A stretch of DNA of 64,000 bases from Paenibacillus oleatilyticus (GTDB lineage Bacteria; Bacillota; Bacilli; Paenibacillales; NBRC-103111): the NCBI RefSeq assembly GCF_018998565.1, contig NZ_JAHNZO010000008.1, forward strand, positions 62,001 to 126,000, written 5' to 3'. This document shows positions 35,817 through 43,893 of the stretch, in pieces (position 1 is the stretch's first letter; each line of letters opens with the position of its first letter). A program made the position numbers and the translations under genes. Below the pieces are notes generated by a model, which was not told the origin of the DNA, made no database searches, and was given only the letters and a program-made list of their open reading frames with translations.

Positions 35817-36017
35817 CTACGCGTTAACATTGGCCAGCAAAGCATCCAGCTCTTGCAACTGCCGGGTCGACAGCTGAACGTCCTGCTCCAAAAGCTGCCT
35901 CAGGTCCTCATCTGATACCAGACCCCGCATCGTTGCCGATTTGGTCACGCAAATTGTTTTGAAGGCCGCGATTTCGTGCAGATCCAATGTTTCATGCAGG
36001 CCGTACGTATTTTTCAC
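35817..36017 (-). CDS. yraE: small spore coat-associated protein (YraE type)
   Basis: A 66-aa helical protein (LHETLDLHEIAAFKTICVTKSATMRGLVSDEDLRQLLEQDVQLS) resembling the short partner found beside CotF-like genes. It shares the pattern LHE...FKTIC..KS..M.GLV with the 68-aa protein at 37587, so the two are paralogues. It lies between adhB and the yraD-like gene with a good ribosome site (GTGGAGGGTAACC) before the ATG. Confidence 0.75.
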   Translation of the reverse strand: MKNTYGLHETLDLHEIAAFKTICVTKSATMRGLVSDEDLRQLLEQDVQLSTRQLQELDALLANVNA

Positions 36018-36050
36018 GATGGTTACCCTCCACTTTCAGCTTGGTATTGT

Positions 36051-37187
36051 TCAGGGCTTCAGAATGACTTTGATGCAGCCGTCCGTTTTGGTATCGAATA
36101 CCTCGTAGCCGTGCTTCGCCTGATCCAGCGGCAGCACGTGTGTGATAATATCCCCGGGATCGACCTTGCCTTCGGCAATCAAATTGTACATATGCGGCAT
36201 GTAATGGATCACCGGTGCTTGTCCCGTACGGATGTTTACGTTCCGCTGGAAAATATCCCCGAGCGGAAAGGCATTATAACGGGCTCCGTAAACGCCGGTA
36301 ATTTGAATTGTTCCGCCCTTGCGAACGGCTTGGGAGGCGATGACGACGGCACCCAGCGAACCGCCCTGGAGCTTGAGGCCCGATGCCAGAAACTCCAGCG
36401 GGGTCATTTTTCCATCCATCCCTACGCAGTCGATGACGACGTCGGCTCCGCCGTGAGTGATTTCTTTCAAATGGCTGCCGATATTTTGTTCCTGCTCGAA
36501 ATTCACGGTTTCCACTTGATTGTGCCGCTTCGCATGCTCCAGCCGGTAATCCACGTAATCGACGGCGATGACGCGCTTCGCCCCTTTGAGCCAGGCGAAT
36601 TTTTGCGCCAGCAGCCCGACCGGGCCGCATCCCAGCACGATCACCGTATCCCCGCTCTTTACTCCAGCGTTGTCTACGCTCCAAAAGGCCGTCGGCATAG
36701 CATCGGCGATCAGACACAGCTTCTCGTCTTCGACCTCGCAGTTTTCCGGAAGCCGGAAGGGGACGAAGTTGGCGTAAGGGACCCGCATATATTCGGCTTG
36801 CCCTCCGGGATAGCCGCCGGTCGTTTCGGAGTAGCCGAAAAAACCGCCCATGTCCCCGTTCGGATTCGAATTGTCGCATTGGCTTTCCAATTGATTTTTA
36901 CAATAGTAGCATTCGCCGCAGCTTACATTAAACGGGATGACGACCCGGTCGCCTTTTTTGACTTTGGTTACTTCGGGACCGACCTCTTCCACAATGCCCA
37001 TTGGTTCGTGACCGATAATATAATCCGTAGGGAGATTAGGGATCATACCGTGAATAAGGTGCAGATCCGATCCACAGATGGCCGTGGTGGTCAGCTTGAC
37101 GATGATGTCGTCCGCTTTTTGGAGCTTGGGGTCTTCCACCTGCCTTACCTGCACGTTCTTGATACCTTGATACGTAACGGCTTTCAT
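36051..37187 (-). CDS. adhB: zinc-dependent alcohol dehydrogenase (AdhB-like)
   Basis: A 378-aa medium-chain alcohol dehydrogenase. Catalytic zinc ligands lie in TTAICGSDLHLIHG (Cys) and IIGHEPMGIVEEVG (His, Glu). The structural-zinc lobe is at VSCGECYYCKNQLESQC, slightly atypical, and the NAD-binding motif is VLGCGPVGLLAQKFA. It belongs to the formaldehyde/threonine-dehydrogenase-like subgroup, as does B. subtilis AdhB. It is embedded between two pairs of CotF-like genes, so it is probably expressed in sporulation; its substrate in spores is unknown. Confidence 0.88.
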   Translation of the reverse strand: MKAVTYQGIKNVQVRQVEDPKLQKADDIIVKLTTTAICGSDLHLIHGMIPNLPTDYIIGHEPMGIVEEVGPEVTKVKKGDRVVIPFNVSCGECYYCKNQLESQCDNSNPNGDMGGFFGYSETTGGYPGGQAEYMRVPYANFVPFRLPENCEVEDEKLCLIADAMPTAFWSVDNAGVKSGDTVIVLGCGPVGLLAQKFAWLKGAKRVIAVDYVDYRLEHAKRHNQVETVNFEQEQNIGSHLKEITHGGADVVIDCVGMDGKMTPLEFLASGLKLQGGSLGAVVIASQAVRKGGTIQITGVYGARYNAFPLGDIFQRNVNIRTGQAPVIHYMPHMYNLIAEGKVDPGDIITHVLPLDQAKHGYEVFDTKTDGCIKVILKP

Positions 37188-37206
37188 GGTGTAGCTCCTT
37201 TAAGGA

Positions 37207-37584
37207 TTATTTTTCGGGGGTCGCAAACAAACCTAAGCGGGAAGTGTCCTTCGGGAAGAGCTGCATTTCCGCGATTTGCATCGTCGTCTTCGCCGATGTC
37301 AGATCCAGCTTGAATTGTTCGTTCAGCCGATTGGGATACAGCCATTTTTTGCGGATCATGAGCTGCGAAATTTCTTCATGCAAATCCAGAGCTTCGAACA
37401 TGAGACGGCGCAGCAGTGTTCTTACCTCGGCTGTTGCTGTCTCCGACAAGGCGATCGCGCAGTTGCGAACGCCGGTCTTCGCGGACAGCAAGAAATCGAG
37501 CGCAAACGCCGAGTCGGCCAAATTCGGCATGCCTTCGGCATTGATCGGGTCCAAGTAGTCTTTATTCATCGTATCGTTCACCAC
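37207..37584 (-). CDS. yraF: spore coat F-like protein (YraF type)
   Basis: A 125-aa protein with the CotF-family core SAFALDFLLSAKTGVRNCAIALSETATAEVRTLLRRLMFEALDLHEEISQLMIRKKWLYP. It is closely similar in pattern to the 98-aa protein at 35506 but has longer ends. The annotated GTG at 37584 is 2 bp after the preceding stop; an in-frame ATG at 37569 (120 aa) is an equally possible start. It precedes adhB in the operon. Confidence 0.8.
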   Translation of the reverse strand: MVNDTMNKDYLDPINAEGMPNLADSAFALDFLLSAKTGVRNCAIALSETATAEVRTLLRRLMFEALDLHEEISQLMIRKKWLYPNRLNEQFKLDLTSAKTTMQIAEMQLFPKDTSRLGLFATPEK

Positions 37585-37586
37585 GC

Positions 37587-37793
37587 TTATTGAATTGGGG
37601 TTGCCGGATAAAGGCTCTGCAAATCCTGGAGCGCTTTGATGGATTGTTCGACATCCTTTTGCATCAAGGCTTTCAGCTCTTGGTCAAAAACGAGCCCCTG
37701 CATCATTTTCGATTTGGCCAGACAGATCGTTTTAAAATTAAGCATTTCGTGAATCTCCATCATTTCATGAGGAGCCAGTGTCAATGGGGTCAT
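37587..37793 (-). CDS. yraG: small spore coat-associated protein (YraG type)
   Basis: A 68-aa helical protein (PHEMMEIHEMLNFKTICLAKSKMMQGLVFDQELKALMQKDVEQSIKALQDL), paralogous to the 66-aa protein at 35817. The ribosome site GGAGGTGATTCCC precedes the ATG. It is the first gene of the five-gene operon and only 2 bp from the next gene, which suggests translational coupling of the small and large CotF-like partners. Confidence 0.75.
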   Translation of the reverse strand: MTPLTLAPHEMMEIHEMLNFKTICLAKSKMMQGLVFDQELKALMQKDVEQSIKALQDLQSLYPATPIQ

Positions 37794-37848
37794 TGGGAAT
37801 CACCTCCGGTTGCTTGAACACGGATAGGGTTTCCTTAACAGTTTCCGC

Positions 37849-38718
37849 CTATACCCGGGCAGCATTCCAAGCGGCGTAGAACTCGGCAACCGAAGCGTAG
37901 CGTTCGTTACGTTCGGGCCGAACCGCGCGCAGAGCCGTTTCGTAGAGCTTCTCGCCCGCTTCCCACTTCGAGTAGGAGCGATCGCGTTCTCCGCCCAGCA
38001 GGCCGAAAGCCATCGCCCCCATATTAAAAACATTGGTTCGTGCGTCAATGTTCGCGCCGAGCTCGAATTCTTCGGGCGACATAAAGCGGGAGGAGCCCCA
38101 TAGCCGGCCCATCGTATTGATAAAAGGCTTTTTCTGATAAAGGTCGATATCGCAAATTTTCGCCACGTTATTTTTGAAATCGTACAAGATGCTGCCGTCG
38201 TAAAAATCGACAGCGACATAACCGCTCGCTTCGACATGTACGTGGAACGAAAAGATACAATCCAACGAACGGAGCCGTTCCTCGACAGGAAGCTGACGGA
38301 AACGGAAAAACGGAGAATCCGGATGCGTGTATTTTTGCGGCGGGGGAAAGGACCAATGCGAATGCAGACATTCGCCGTTAAACCAGTTGAATACGGCCGC
38401 ATACCCATTTTGTACTTCGAAATGTTCCTCCAACGTGATGAGATGGGGATGATTCAAGGCTTCATAAAGCGGGAGCGCCTGCTTTAATCGGATGATAGTC
38501 TCTTGAGGGGTTCCGGTGTAGGCCACAGTTGGTGCTCCTGCGTACTTCACGAACTTCTTGCGGCCGTGCCGTTCGATGCCGAAGGACAGGTTTCCTGAGT
38601 CCTGCTGGTCAAAGACGCAAAATACCTGGCCTAGATCCCGCAGCCACTCGAAGGGATGAGGTTCTTTTAATTGAAATGATATGTCGTCTATGTTTACGGT
38701 AATGGAATGGTTCGTCAT
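37849..38718 (-). CDS. protein kinase-like protein
   Basis: The ATG at 38718 with GGAGG upstream was chosen over an in-frame start at 38760; length 289 aa. A kinase-like layout is visible: KKFVKYAGAP (nucleotide-binding Lys), LPLYEALNHPHLITLEEHF (C-helix region), VAVDFYDGSILYD in place of HRDxxxxN with a conserved Asp, and KICDIDLY in place of DFG. WGSSRFMSPEEFELGANID corresponds to the activation-segment end, and the DARTNVFNMGAMAFGLLGG segment follows. It may be an active atypical kinase. It is encoded just upstream of the coat operon on the same strand, 55 bp away, and could be linked to sporulation. Confidence 0.75.
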   Translation of the reverse strand: MTNHSITVNIDDISFQLKEPHPFEWLRDLGQVFCVFDQQDSGNLSFGIERHGRKKFVKYAGAPTVAYTGTPQETIIRLKQALPLYEALNHPHLITLEEHFEVQNGYAAVFNWFNGECLHSHWSFPPPQKYTHPDSPFFRFRQLPVEERLRSLDCIFSFHVHVEASGYVAVDFYDGSILYDFKNNVAKICDIDLYQKKPFINTMGRLWGSSRFMSPEEFELGANIDARTNVFNMGAMAFGLLGGERDRSYSKWEAGEKLYETALRAVRPERNERYASVAEFYAAWNAARV

Positions 38719-38935
38719 GGCAAGCCTCCATGGATTCGAAATGGGTAAAAGCACTCCCACATTTTAGCACACGTCTTGAGTGATTCCATGGCATGCTTTC
38801 GGTAAATCCAAATTTTCCGGGATGTTTGGCATACTAGGATATACACATTCACCCAATTCTGCATAGACAATCACCTAAAAAGTATAGAACCAAATATAAT
38901 ATCGGGAAAATTAAGATTCAAATAAGGGGTGAGTT

Positions 38936-39169
38936 TTGTTGCATCGACAAAATTGTATCCGTGTCCCATACACCTATGAACAATGTATGGCGGACTGCAC
39001 AGCCGGACCTGATGGAGGGTATCCTTATGAGTGCAGGGTACCATGCAGGCAGTATAAAACAAAGCCTTGGTATCTAGCGTGTACAGCACCTATGGCATAT
39101 ACACCTAGAATACCTTTGGCATATACCTATGTAACACCTAGCTACTGGTACCATCCCTACTCATGGTAA
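38936..39169 (+). CDS. small Cys/Tyr/Pro-rich protein, TTG start
   Basis: A 77-aa reading frame beginning at TTG after an AGGGGTGAG ribosome site. It has six Cys in the first 50 residues (NCIRV, EQCMADC, YECRVPC, LACTAP) and many Tyr and Pro in the second half (PLAYTYVTPSYWYHPYSW). It ends 10 codons before a strong terminator. The composition recalls small spore-coat or cell-surface proteins that cross-link through Cys and Tyr. No family recognised. No signal peptide. Confidence 0.5.
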   Translation: MLHRQNCIRVPYTYEQCMADCTAGPDGGYPYECRVPCRQYKTKPWYLACTAPMAYTPRIPLAYTYVTPSYWYHPYSW

Positions 39170-39186
39170 AATTATACCGCAAAAGG

Positions 39187-39215
39187 AAAGAGAGGCTGCA
39201 AAAACGCCTCTCTTT
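39187..39215. terminator. bidirectional intrinsic terminator
   Basis: A perfect 9-bp stem AAAGAGAGG / CCTCTCTTT with an 11-nt loop. It lies between the convergent small Cys-rich gene and the ArsR regulator gene. Confidence 0.85.
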
Positions 39216-39227
39216 CTCATGTAAACC

Positions 39228-39608
39228 TTAATCTATCGTGCGTGTACTTTCTTCTTCCGGAGCAACAAGGGCTATCGTACCGTCCGTTTCGTCGCCTTCG
39301 ACAAAACGCTGCAGCGCCAGCAGCTTGTTGTCCCAGTATCTCTCGTAGTACGCCAGCCACCGCTTCAATTCGAGCAGCGGCTCGGGCTCCAGCCGGTACC
39401 GCGTTTCGCGGCCGATTTTACGTTCTTTGACCAGTCCGGCATCGGCCAAAATGCGCAAATGCTTGGAAACGGCCGTCCGGCTCATCGGAAAGTGGCCGCT
39501 GATCACGGTAACGGGCATTTCCCGCTCGCCCAGCATGCTTAACAACTGGCGGCGCGTCGGATCGGCAATTGCTTGAAAGACGTCAGTCTTGCGTGAAGGG
39601 GTGGCCAT
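39228..39608 (-). CDS. ArsR-family winged-helix regulator
   Basis: The start at 39608 (MATPSRKTDVFQAIADPTRRQLL) is one base after the stop of the SRPBCC gene and gives 126 aa. The helix-turn-helix reads PVTVISGHFPMSRTAVSKHLRILADAGLVKERKIGRETRYRL, typical of ArsR/SdpR-like repressors. No metal-binding CxC motif is visible in the recognition region. ArsR regulators paired with an SRPBCC/AHSA1 gene are common in Firmicutes. It is the last gene of the operon that starts at the dyad-containing promoter (40494-40523), so autoregulation is likely. Confidence 0.88.
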   Translation of the reverse strand: MATPSRKTDVFQAIADPTRRQLLSMLGEREMPVTVISGHFPMSRTAVSKHLRILADAGLVKERKIGRETRYRLEPEPLLELKRWLAYYERYWDNKLLALQRFVEGDETDGTIALVAPEEESTRTID

Positions 39609-39609
39609 A

Positions 39610-40035
39610 TCAGCCCTCGACGAAGGTAACGAGCTTTTGCACAATGCCGGCCCAGCCTTTGTCCATTGTTTCGCGAACGACTTGATGCGGCTGCCCGAAT
39701 TCGGTAACCTTGTCGGCGTCCCAGCCGGAGTGAATGAGCGTAAATTCCGTCTGTCCGTCCTTCTCCGTCAGCTGGAACACAATCGTCCAATCTTTGCCCC
39801 AACGGAACGAAAGGCGGTTCGGAGGGTCAAGCTCCGTTACTTTGCAAGGGGACATGCCGAACGGACCGGCGTTCAATTGGAATTCATAACCGAGTACAGG
39901 CTGAAAATCGTTGGGCATAAACCACGTGGCGATGCCTTCCGAGGTGGCAACGGCGTCCCATACTTTTTGAATCGGCGCTTTGAGCAGGGCGGTTCTGCGA
40001 ATTTCCGGCAGCGTATTTTGCGAATTGTTTTCCAT
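39610..40035 (-). CDS. SRPBCC/AHSA1-like protein
   Basis: A 141-aa protein with the activator-of-Hsp90-like START/Bet v1 fold pattern: RTALLKAPIQKVWDAVATSEGIATWFMPNDFQPV at the N-terminus, PPNRLSFRW in the middle and FTLIHSGWDADKVTEFG toward the end. These proteins bind small hydrophobic ligands; function in the ArsR-linked subgroup is not established. RBS GGAGGA lies 10 nt before the ATG. It precedes the ArsR gene directly. Confidence 0.85.
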   Translation of the reverse strand: MENNSQNTLPEIRRTALLKAPIQKVWDAVATSEGIATWFMPNDFQPVLGYEFQLNAGPFGMSPCKVTELDPPNRLSFRWGKDWTIVFQLTEKDGQTEFTLIHSGWDADKVTEFGQPHQVVRETMDKGWAGIVQKLVTFVEG

Positions 40036-40067
40036 ATGATTTCATTCCTCCGATTGAATGGGTTAGG

Positions 40068-40472
40068 TTACTTCGAGGACTTTACTTTATCTTGATGGCG
40101 AAAACGCAACGCGGACCATTTGTCGTCAACGGCCACGTTGCTGACCGGGCGGTAGGCTGTTTTTGCCTGCACCATCGCGGCCAAGCTGTCGCGGTTAATA
40201 TCCGTTTTCACCTTCGAACTTTGCTTCGGGTAGGTGATCCAGAATACCGCATCTTCGTTCAAGAGCGGGATGACTTTCGGTACCCAGACGTCCGTTTCTT
40301 GCGCATTATGGACGAACAGCTGAATAAAATCATAGGTCTTGTCCGGCTCTGTCTCGCTTTCGATGCCGAGCCGGTACCCTTCGGGAGCATTTATGACTAA
40401 TGCCGCTCCTTCTTTGTACCGCAGTTTTTTCAACAACGCTTCCACCAGCTCATCCCTTTCTTTGTATAGCAT
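40068..40472 (-). CDS. DUF3052-like protein
   Basis: The C-terminal two thirds match the DUF3052 pattern: ALVINAPEGYRLG, VFWITYPKQSSK, TDINRDSLAAMV and VAVDDKWSALRFR. The open frame continues to a TTG at 40508, but that lies inside the promoter (-10 at 40499-40494), so translation must start later. I chose the ATG at 40472 (134 aa); a GTG at about 40445 with AAAGAAAGG upstream is an alternative. Function of the family is unknown. First gene of the DUF3052-SRPBCC-ArsR operon. Confidence 0.7.
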   Translation of the reverse strand: MLYKERDELVEALLKKLRYKEGAALVINAPEGYRLGIESETEPDKTYDFIQLFVHNAQETDVWVPKVIPLLNEDAVFWITYPKQSSKVKTDINRDSLAAMVQAKTAYRPVSNVAVDDKWSALRFRHQDKVKSSK

Positions 40473-40493
40473 GTCCTTGAAACGATCATCCGT

Positions 40494-40523
40494 ATTATAT
40501 GAAACCAAAAGGTTTCATGTCAA
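40494..40523 (-). promoter_or_regulatory. promoter with operator dyad filling the spacer
   Basis: On the minus strand: TTGACA (40523-40518), then an 18-bp spacer that is itself a palindrome with 7-bp arms, TGAAACC-TTTT-GGTTTCA (40517-40500), then TATAAT (40499-40494). A repressor bound here would block RNA polymerase completely. The ArsR protein encoded by the last gene of the operon is the obvious candidate. Confidence 0.75.
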
Positions 40524-40546
40524 GGTGCAGAAAAAACTGGTTATAA

Positions 40547-40589
40547 AAAGCCCGAATACCTATCGACTCATCGAAAGGCTCCGGGCTTT
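40547..40589 (-). terminator. intrinsic terminator of the DUF2533-like gene
   Basis: AAAGCCCG pairs with CGGGCTTT, with further pairing inside; in the minus direction it is followed by a TTTTTAT tract. Confidence 0.75.
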
Positions 40590-40607
40590 GCAGACGTTTT
40601 GCTGCTT

Positions 40608-40871
40608 TTATTTCATCTTTATACGGGCGGCTTCGCGCACCATGTCGGGGGTGACATGGACCCGGGTCGGGGAAATGCCGTTCCGGGCGTGCCGGTTGAT
40701 GCGGTCGGTCGCCGCGTTAATGGCATCGACGCTGAACGGTTCGCCGGCGATACATAAGGCGATCGCTTCTTCAATCGCAGCCTCCCGTTCGTTTTCCAGT
40801 TCAAGAAAACGTTCCAGGTGCGCGTTTTGTTTACGGGTATGGTTCGTGATGGCTTCATGGACATTCATCAA
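40608..40871 (-). CDS. DUF2533-like small protein
   Basis: An 87-aa, mostly helical, charged protein (NVHEAITNHTRKQNAHLERFLELENEREAAIEEAIALCIAGEPFSVDAINAATDRINRHA). It resembles the DUF2533 family that includes B. subtilis YpbS, whose function is unknown. RBS AGGAGCTGCTG precedes the ATG, and a terminator follows. It is a monocistronic gene located between the ArsR operon and a gene-poor stretch. Confidence 0.65.
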   Translation of the reverse strand: MMNVHEAITNHTRKQNAHLERFLELENEREAAIEEAIALCIAGEPFSVDAINAATDRINRHARNGISPTRVHVTPDMVREAARIKMK

Positions 40872-41609
40872 GATCAGCAGCTCCTTTTAGCAGACCGGAA
40901 TTTCGATAAAATTTATGATACTATAAGGGGCTTGGCGTGACAATGCCGCAAAATCAAACGGACGGTGTTTCCTGCGGATCCGGCAAATAGATTATGATTA
41001 TTTAATGACATTAAGTAAAAAGATTAACCACATTAAATTTAATTTTGTGAAGAATATTGCGCTTATCTGCCGTATTTTAGAGACGAAGGATGGAATCAAT
41101 AAAGAAGCTCTACAATTTTGGTGCGGTGAATATCCGGAGTTAAGCGGCCAGTAAAGATGCTTGTAAGGACGATACTGTAATCAGGGATTTATTCTCCCGC
41201 GCAGAATTGGATTGATCATAGTACGGAGAAGCTGCCGCCGACAGCTACTTTTTCACTTTCGCCGAATATGCATGCCTTTACACATTGTCGCCTTCCGGTT
41301 CGAGCAGAAGCAGCAGCTTCTGAATAGCGGGGGCATGCTTAACGTTGCCGTTCATAATCGCGGTGAAAACAGGAACCGCATCCTTCAGCAGCAAATAACT
41401 GAAATAATAATAGTGGTATGCTTCTAATTAAAAGGAATGACCGTCTATGGGAGGGATTCATTTAGCAATAGCTTTTTAAACTAAAGAAAATCTCATTTAA
41501 TTTATAACAATCGGATATAGAACAAAAATGGTATATCCGTAGACAATTCCGCCGGCATGAACTAAGATTTGAACACAAACTATTCACAAAGCCGGGGTGC
41601 GGGACCATC
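40872..41609. other. gene-poor 740-bp stretch with possible coding remnants
   Basis: It contains a 49-codon frame at 41005-41154 (plus) without a ribosome site, and a 49-codon open stretch at 41278-41427 (minus) without a start codon. Both have protein-like composition but no family I recognise. The rest (41430-41600) is AT-rich and probably carries the promoter of the sensor kinase gene. Confidence 0.5.
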
Positions 41610-43418
41610 ATGAGGATCAAATCCAGCTTGCTTCATTTCACTTTAAGGACGCGTCTGACCGCTTCTTTTATCGCCTTGATCATTCTGGTCTTGACCCTTC
41701 TCGGCATCGGCTATTACTACAAAAGCTCCGAGGTGATCCTGAACAATGCCAGCGAAACGCTGCTTGGTCTGGTCAAGATGAGCAATCAGTCGCTGAACGC
41801 CAAATTCGCGAGTGTGGAGCAGAATGCGATCAATATGCACTTGGACGAGGATTTGTACGACTTTTTCAATACCTCCGACCTGCAGAAGCGGTACTTCAAT
41901 TACGAGAATGACCGGAGGATCGCCCGGATTATTCAGAAATATTTTCCTTCCTCCGAGGACCTGTACTCCGTGAATTTGGTTACGAAGAAATATACGTTCG
42001 GGGGCAACCCGAATTTCTGGATTCCCAAGACGGAGTATTCAAACTCGGACATTTACAGCATCGGGCTGAGCTCGACTGAGAATACGAAGTGGGTTCCGAC
42101 TTACAATTTGCTGGAAAAGTTTTATGCCTCTTCGCCAGCTCCGGTGGCCGGCGACCAATATGTGTTTACGGCCACACGGCTGCTCAATTTGTCCGAGATT
42201 CAAAGCAACCTGCTGCATCAAATGGAGGAAGACGCCGAACGTCCCGTACTAATCGTCAATTTCCAGGAATCGATGATCCGCAAGGCTTTTGCCAAAAGCT
42301 TATGGGTGAAAGGCTCCTACTACGAGGTATTTACGCCGGAAGGGCAAATCGTATCTGCTTCGAGGCCCCGGAACGTGCCTCCCTCCGTCGGCAGCGACTG
42401 GATTGATTACGCCTTGAAGAAGCACAGCGGCACGGAATATATCACGATCGGCGGCAAGAAAATGGTGGTCTGCTACGATACGATCGACGTGACGGGCTGG
42501 CTGTCCGCCGTGTTCATCCCCTATGACGAGCTGCTGGTGACCGTGCCGAACATGCTGAATTATACGATTTACTCCACCATAGCAATCCTGTTAGCGGCGG
42601 TTGTGCTGGCGTCGATCATTTCGGGCCGCATCACCCTGCCGTTCAAAAGGCTGCTCTGGGGCATCAAGCAGTCCGGCGAAGGGAATTTCAGCGCCAAGAT
42701 CGAAGCTGTGGGAACGGGCGAATTCAGCGTCATTATCCATAAATTCAACCAGATGAACGATAAAATCCAGTCGCTGATCGTCGACAACTACGAGACGCAT
42801 GTGAAAGAGATGGAAGCGGAACTCAAGGCACTGAATTTCCAGTTTAACCCACATTTTCTGTACAATACGCTGAACATCATCAACTACCTGGCTATCGAAA
42901 ACAACCAAACGCTGATCAGCAACATGCTAGTGGAGCTGTCCGAAATGCTGGAATATACGGCTAAGAATCCGGGGGAAGTCGATTTCGCGGAGGATGTGAA
43001 ATATTTAAAAAATTACGCCTACATCATGGACCGGAGATTCGAGGGGAAATTCCAGGTGGAATACGATCTGGACCCGGCCTTATACCAGTATACCGTGCCC
43101 AAATTTTTTCTGCAGCCCTTCATTGAGAATGCGCTCATTCACGGGCTGGACGAGATGGAAGCGGGGGGAGCCATCAAGGTATCCGGGCGGATGGAGGAGG
43201 GCCGAAGGATCTTCACGATCGAAGATAACGGGAAGGGCATGGACCCGGAGACGATCCGGCGCGTGCTGGAGACGGACGGGGGCATACGATCCATTGGCAT
43301 CGAGAATGTGAACAAACGAATCAAGCTGCTGTACGGGGAGCCTTACGGCGTACGGATTGAGTCGCAGAAGAACGCAGGCACGAAGATCACCATCATACTG
43401 CCGGTTCCATCCGGCTGA
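41610..43418 (+). CDS. sensor histidine kinase, YesM/LytS type
   Basis: A 602-aa protein. A membrane helix near residues 15-38 (ASFIALIILVLTLLGIGYYY) precedes an extracellular sensor region of about 250 residues. A second helix near 310-330 leads to a HAMP linker (GRITLPFKRLLWGIKQ), the phospho-acceptor motif NPHFLYNTLN (His415) and a C-terminal HATPase domain with N box FIENALIHGL and G box EDNGKGMD. It senses an extracellular signal and phosphorylates a response regulator. Its natural partner is the YesN-type regulator at 48671, at the far end of the same locus. Confidence 0.92.
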   Translation: MRIKSSLLHFTLRTRLTASFIALIILVLTLLGIGYYYKSSEVILNNASETLLGLVKMSNQSLNAKFASVEQNAINMHLDEDLYDFFNTSDLQKRYFNYENDRRIARIIQKYFPSSEDLYSVNLVTKKYTFGGNPNFWIPKTEYSNSDIYSIGLSSTENTKWVPTYNLLEKFYASSPAPVAGDQYVFTATRLLNLSEIQSNLLHQMEEDAERPVLIVNFQESMIRKAFAKSLWVKGSYYEVFTPEGQIVSASRPRNVPPSVGSDWIDYALKKHSGTEYITIGGKKMVVCYDTIDVTGWLSAVFIPYDELLVTVPNMLNYTIYSTIAILLAAVVLASIISGRITLPFKRLLWGIKQSGEGNFSAKIEAVGTGEFSVIIHKFNQMNDKIQSLIVDNYETHVKEMEAELKALNFQFNPHFLYNTLNIINYLAIENNQTLISNMLVELSEMLEYTAKNPGEVDFAEDVKYLKNYAYIMDRRFEGKFQVEYDLDPALYQYTVPKFFLQPFIENALIHGLDEMEAGGAIKVSGRMEEGRRIFTIEDNGKGMDPETIRRVLETDGGIRSIGIENVNKRIKLLYGEPYGVRIESQKNAGTKITIILPVPSG

Positions 43419-43420
43419 TT

Positions 43421-43753
43421 TCAAGAACGGCGAATTTCGAAACGGAGCTCCTTTCGTTTCATCGAAAGGGCGGTAACTACAACGAACGCTGCGGAGATGA
43501 AGGGCGAAGGCATCATTCCCCGAGTGAGGACGGTTCTACCAAGAGCGGACGCTTGAGCGATTCCGAACAAAGCGAATGCCAATATTCTTGCGCTTTTTAT
43601 AACCGAATATGATCCACGAGAAAAGGCCCCGTTCACGAAATCGTCGTTGAGAGCTGGCAGCATATTATATTTTCCGACCTTTGTTGTGGAATAGGTTACT
43701 GCGGCATTCGGCAGCTGCGCTACCGGTGACGATTTGTGCAATTGATTTTTCAT
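43421..43753 (-). CDS. hypothetical small protein
   Basis: A 110-aa frame on the strand opposite the fructan locus. An AGGGGGG ribosome site stands just before the ATG. Two moderately hydrophobic stretches are visible (ILAFALFGIAQASALG and PFISAAFVVVTALSM), suggesting a membrane association. It ends 2 bp from the stop of the sensor kinase gene (convergent). No family recognised. It may be spurious, because it covers most of the region that should hold the promoter of the importer genes. Confidence 0.4.
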   Translation of the reverse strand: MKNQLHKSSPVAQLPNAAVTYSTTKVGKYNMLPALNDDFVNGAFSRGSYSVIKSARILAFALFGIAQASALGRTVLTRGMMPSPFISAAFVVVTALSMKRKELRFEIRRS

Positions 43754-43893
43754 GCCCCCCCTCTCATGAAAGTGTTTTCAATATAAAAGTCCACTTTTTC
43801 ACGATAATTAGAGTAGGATTCCTTTTTCAATCCGAGTATCCTGAAAGCGTAAACAAAATATATTATCCAACTATCAATTTCAGGAGGGTGTCT

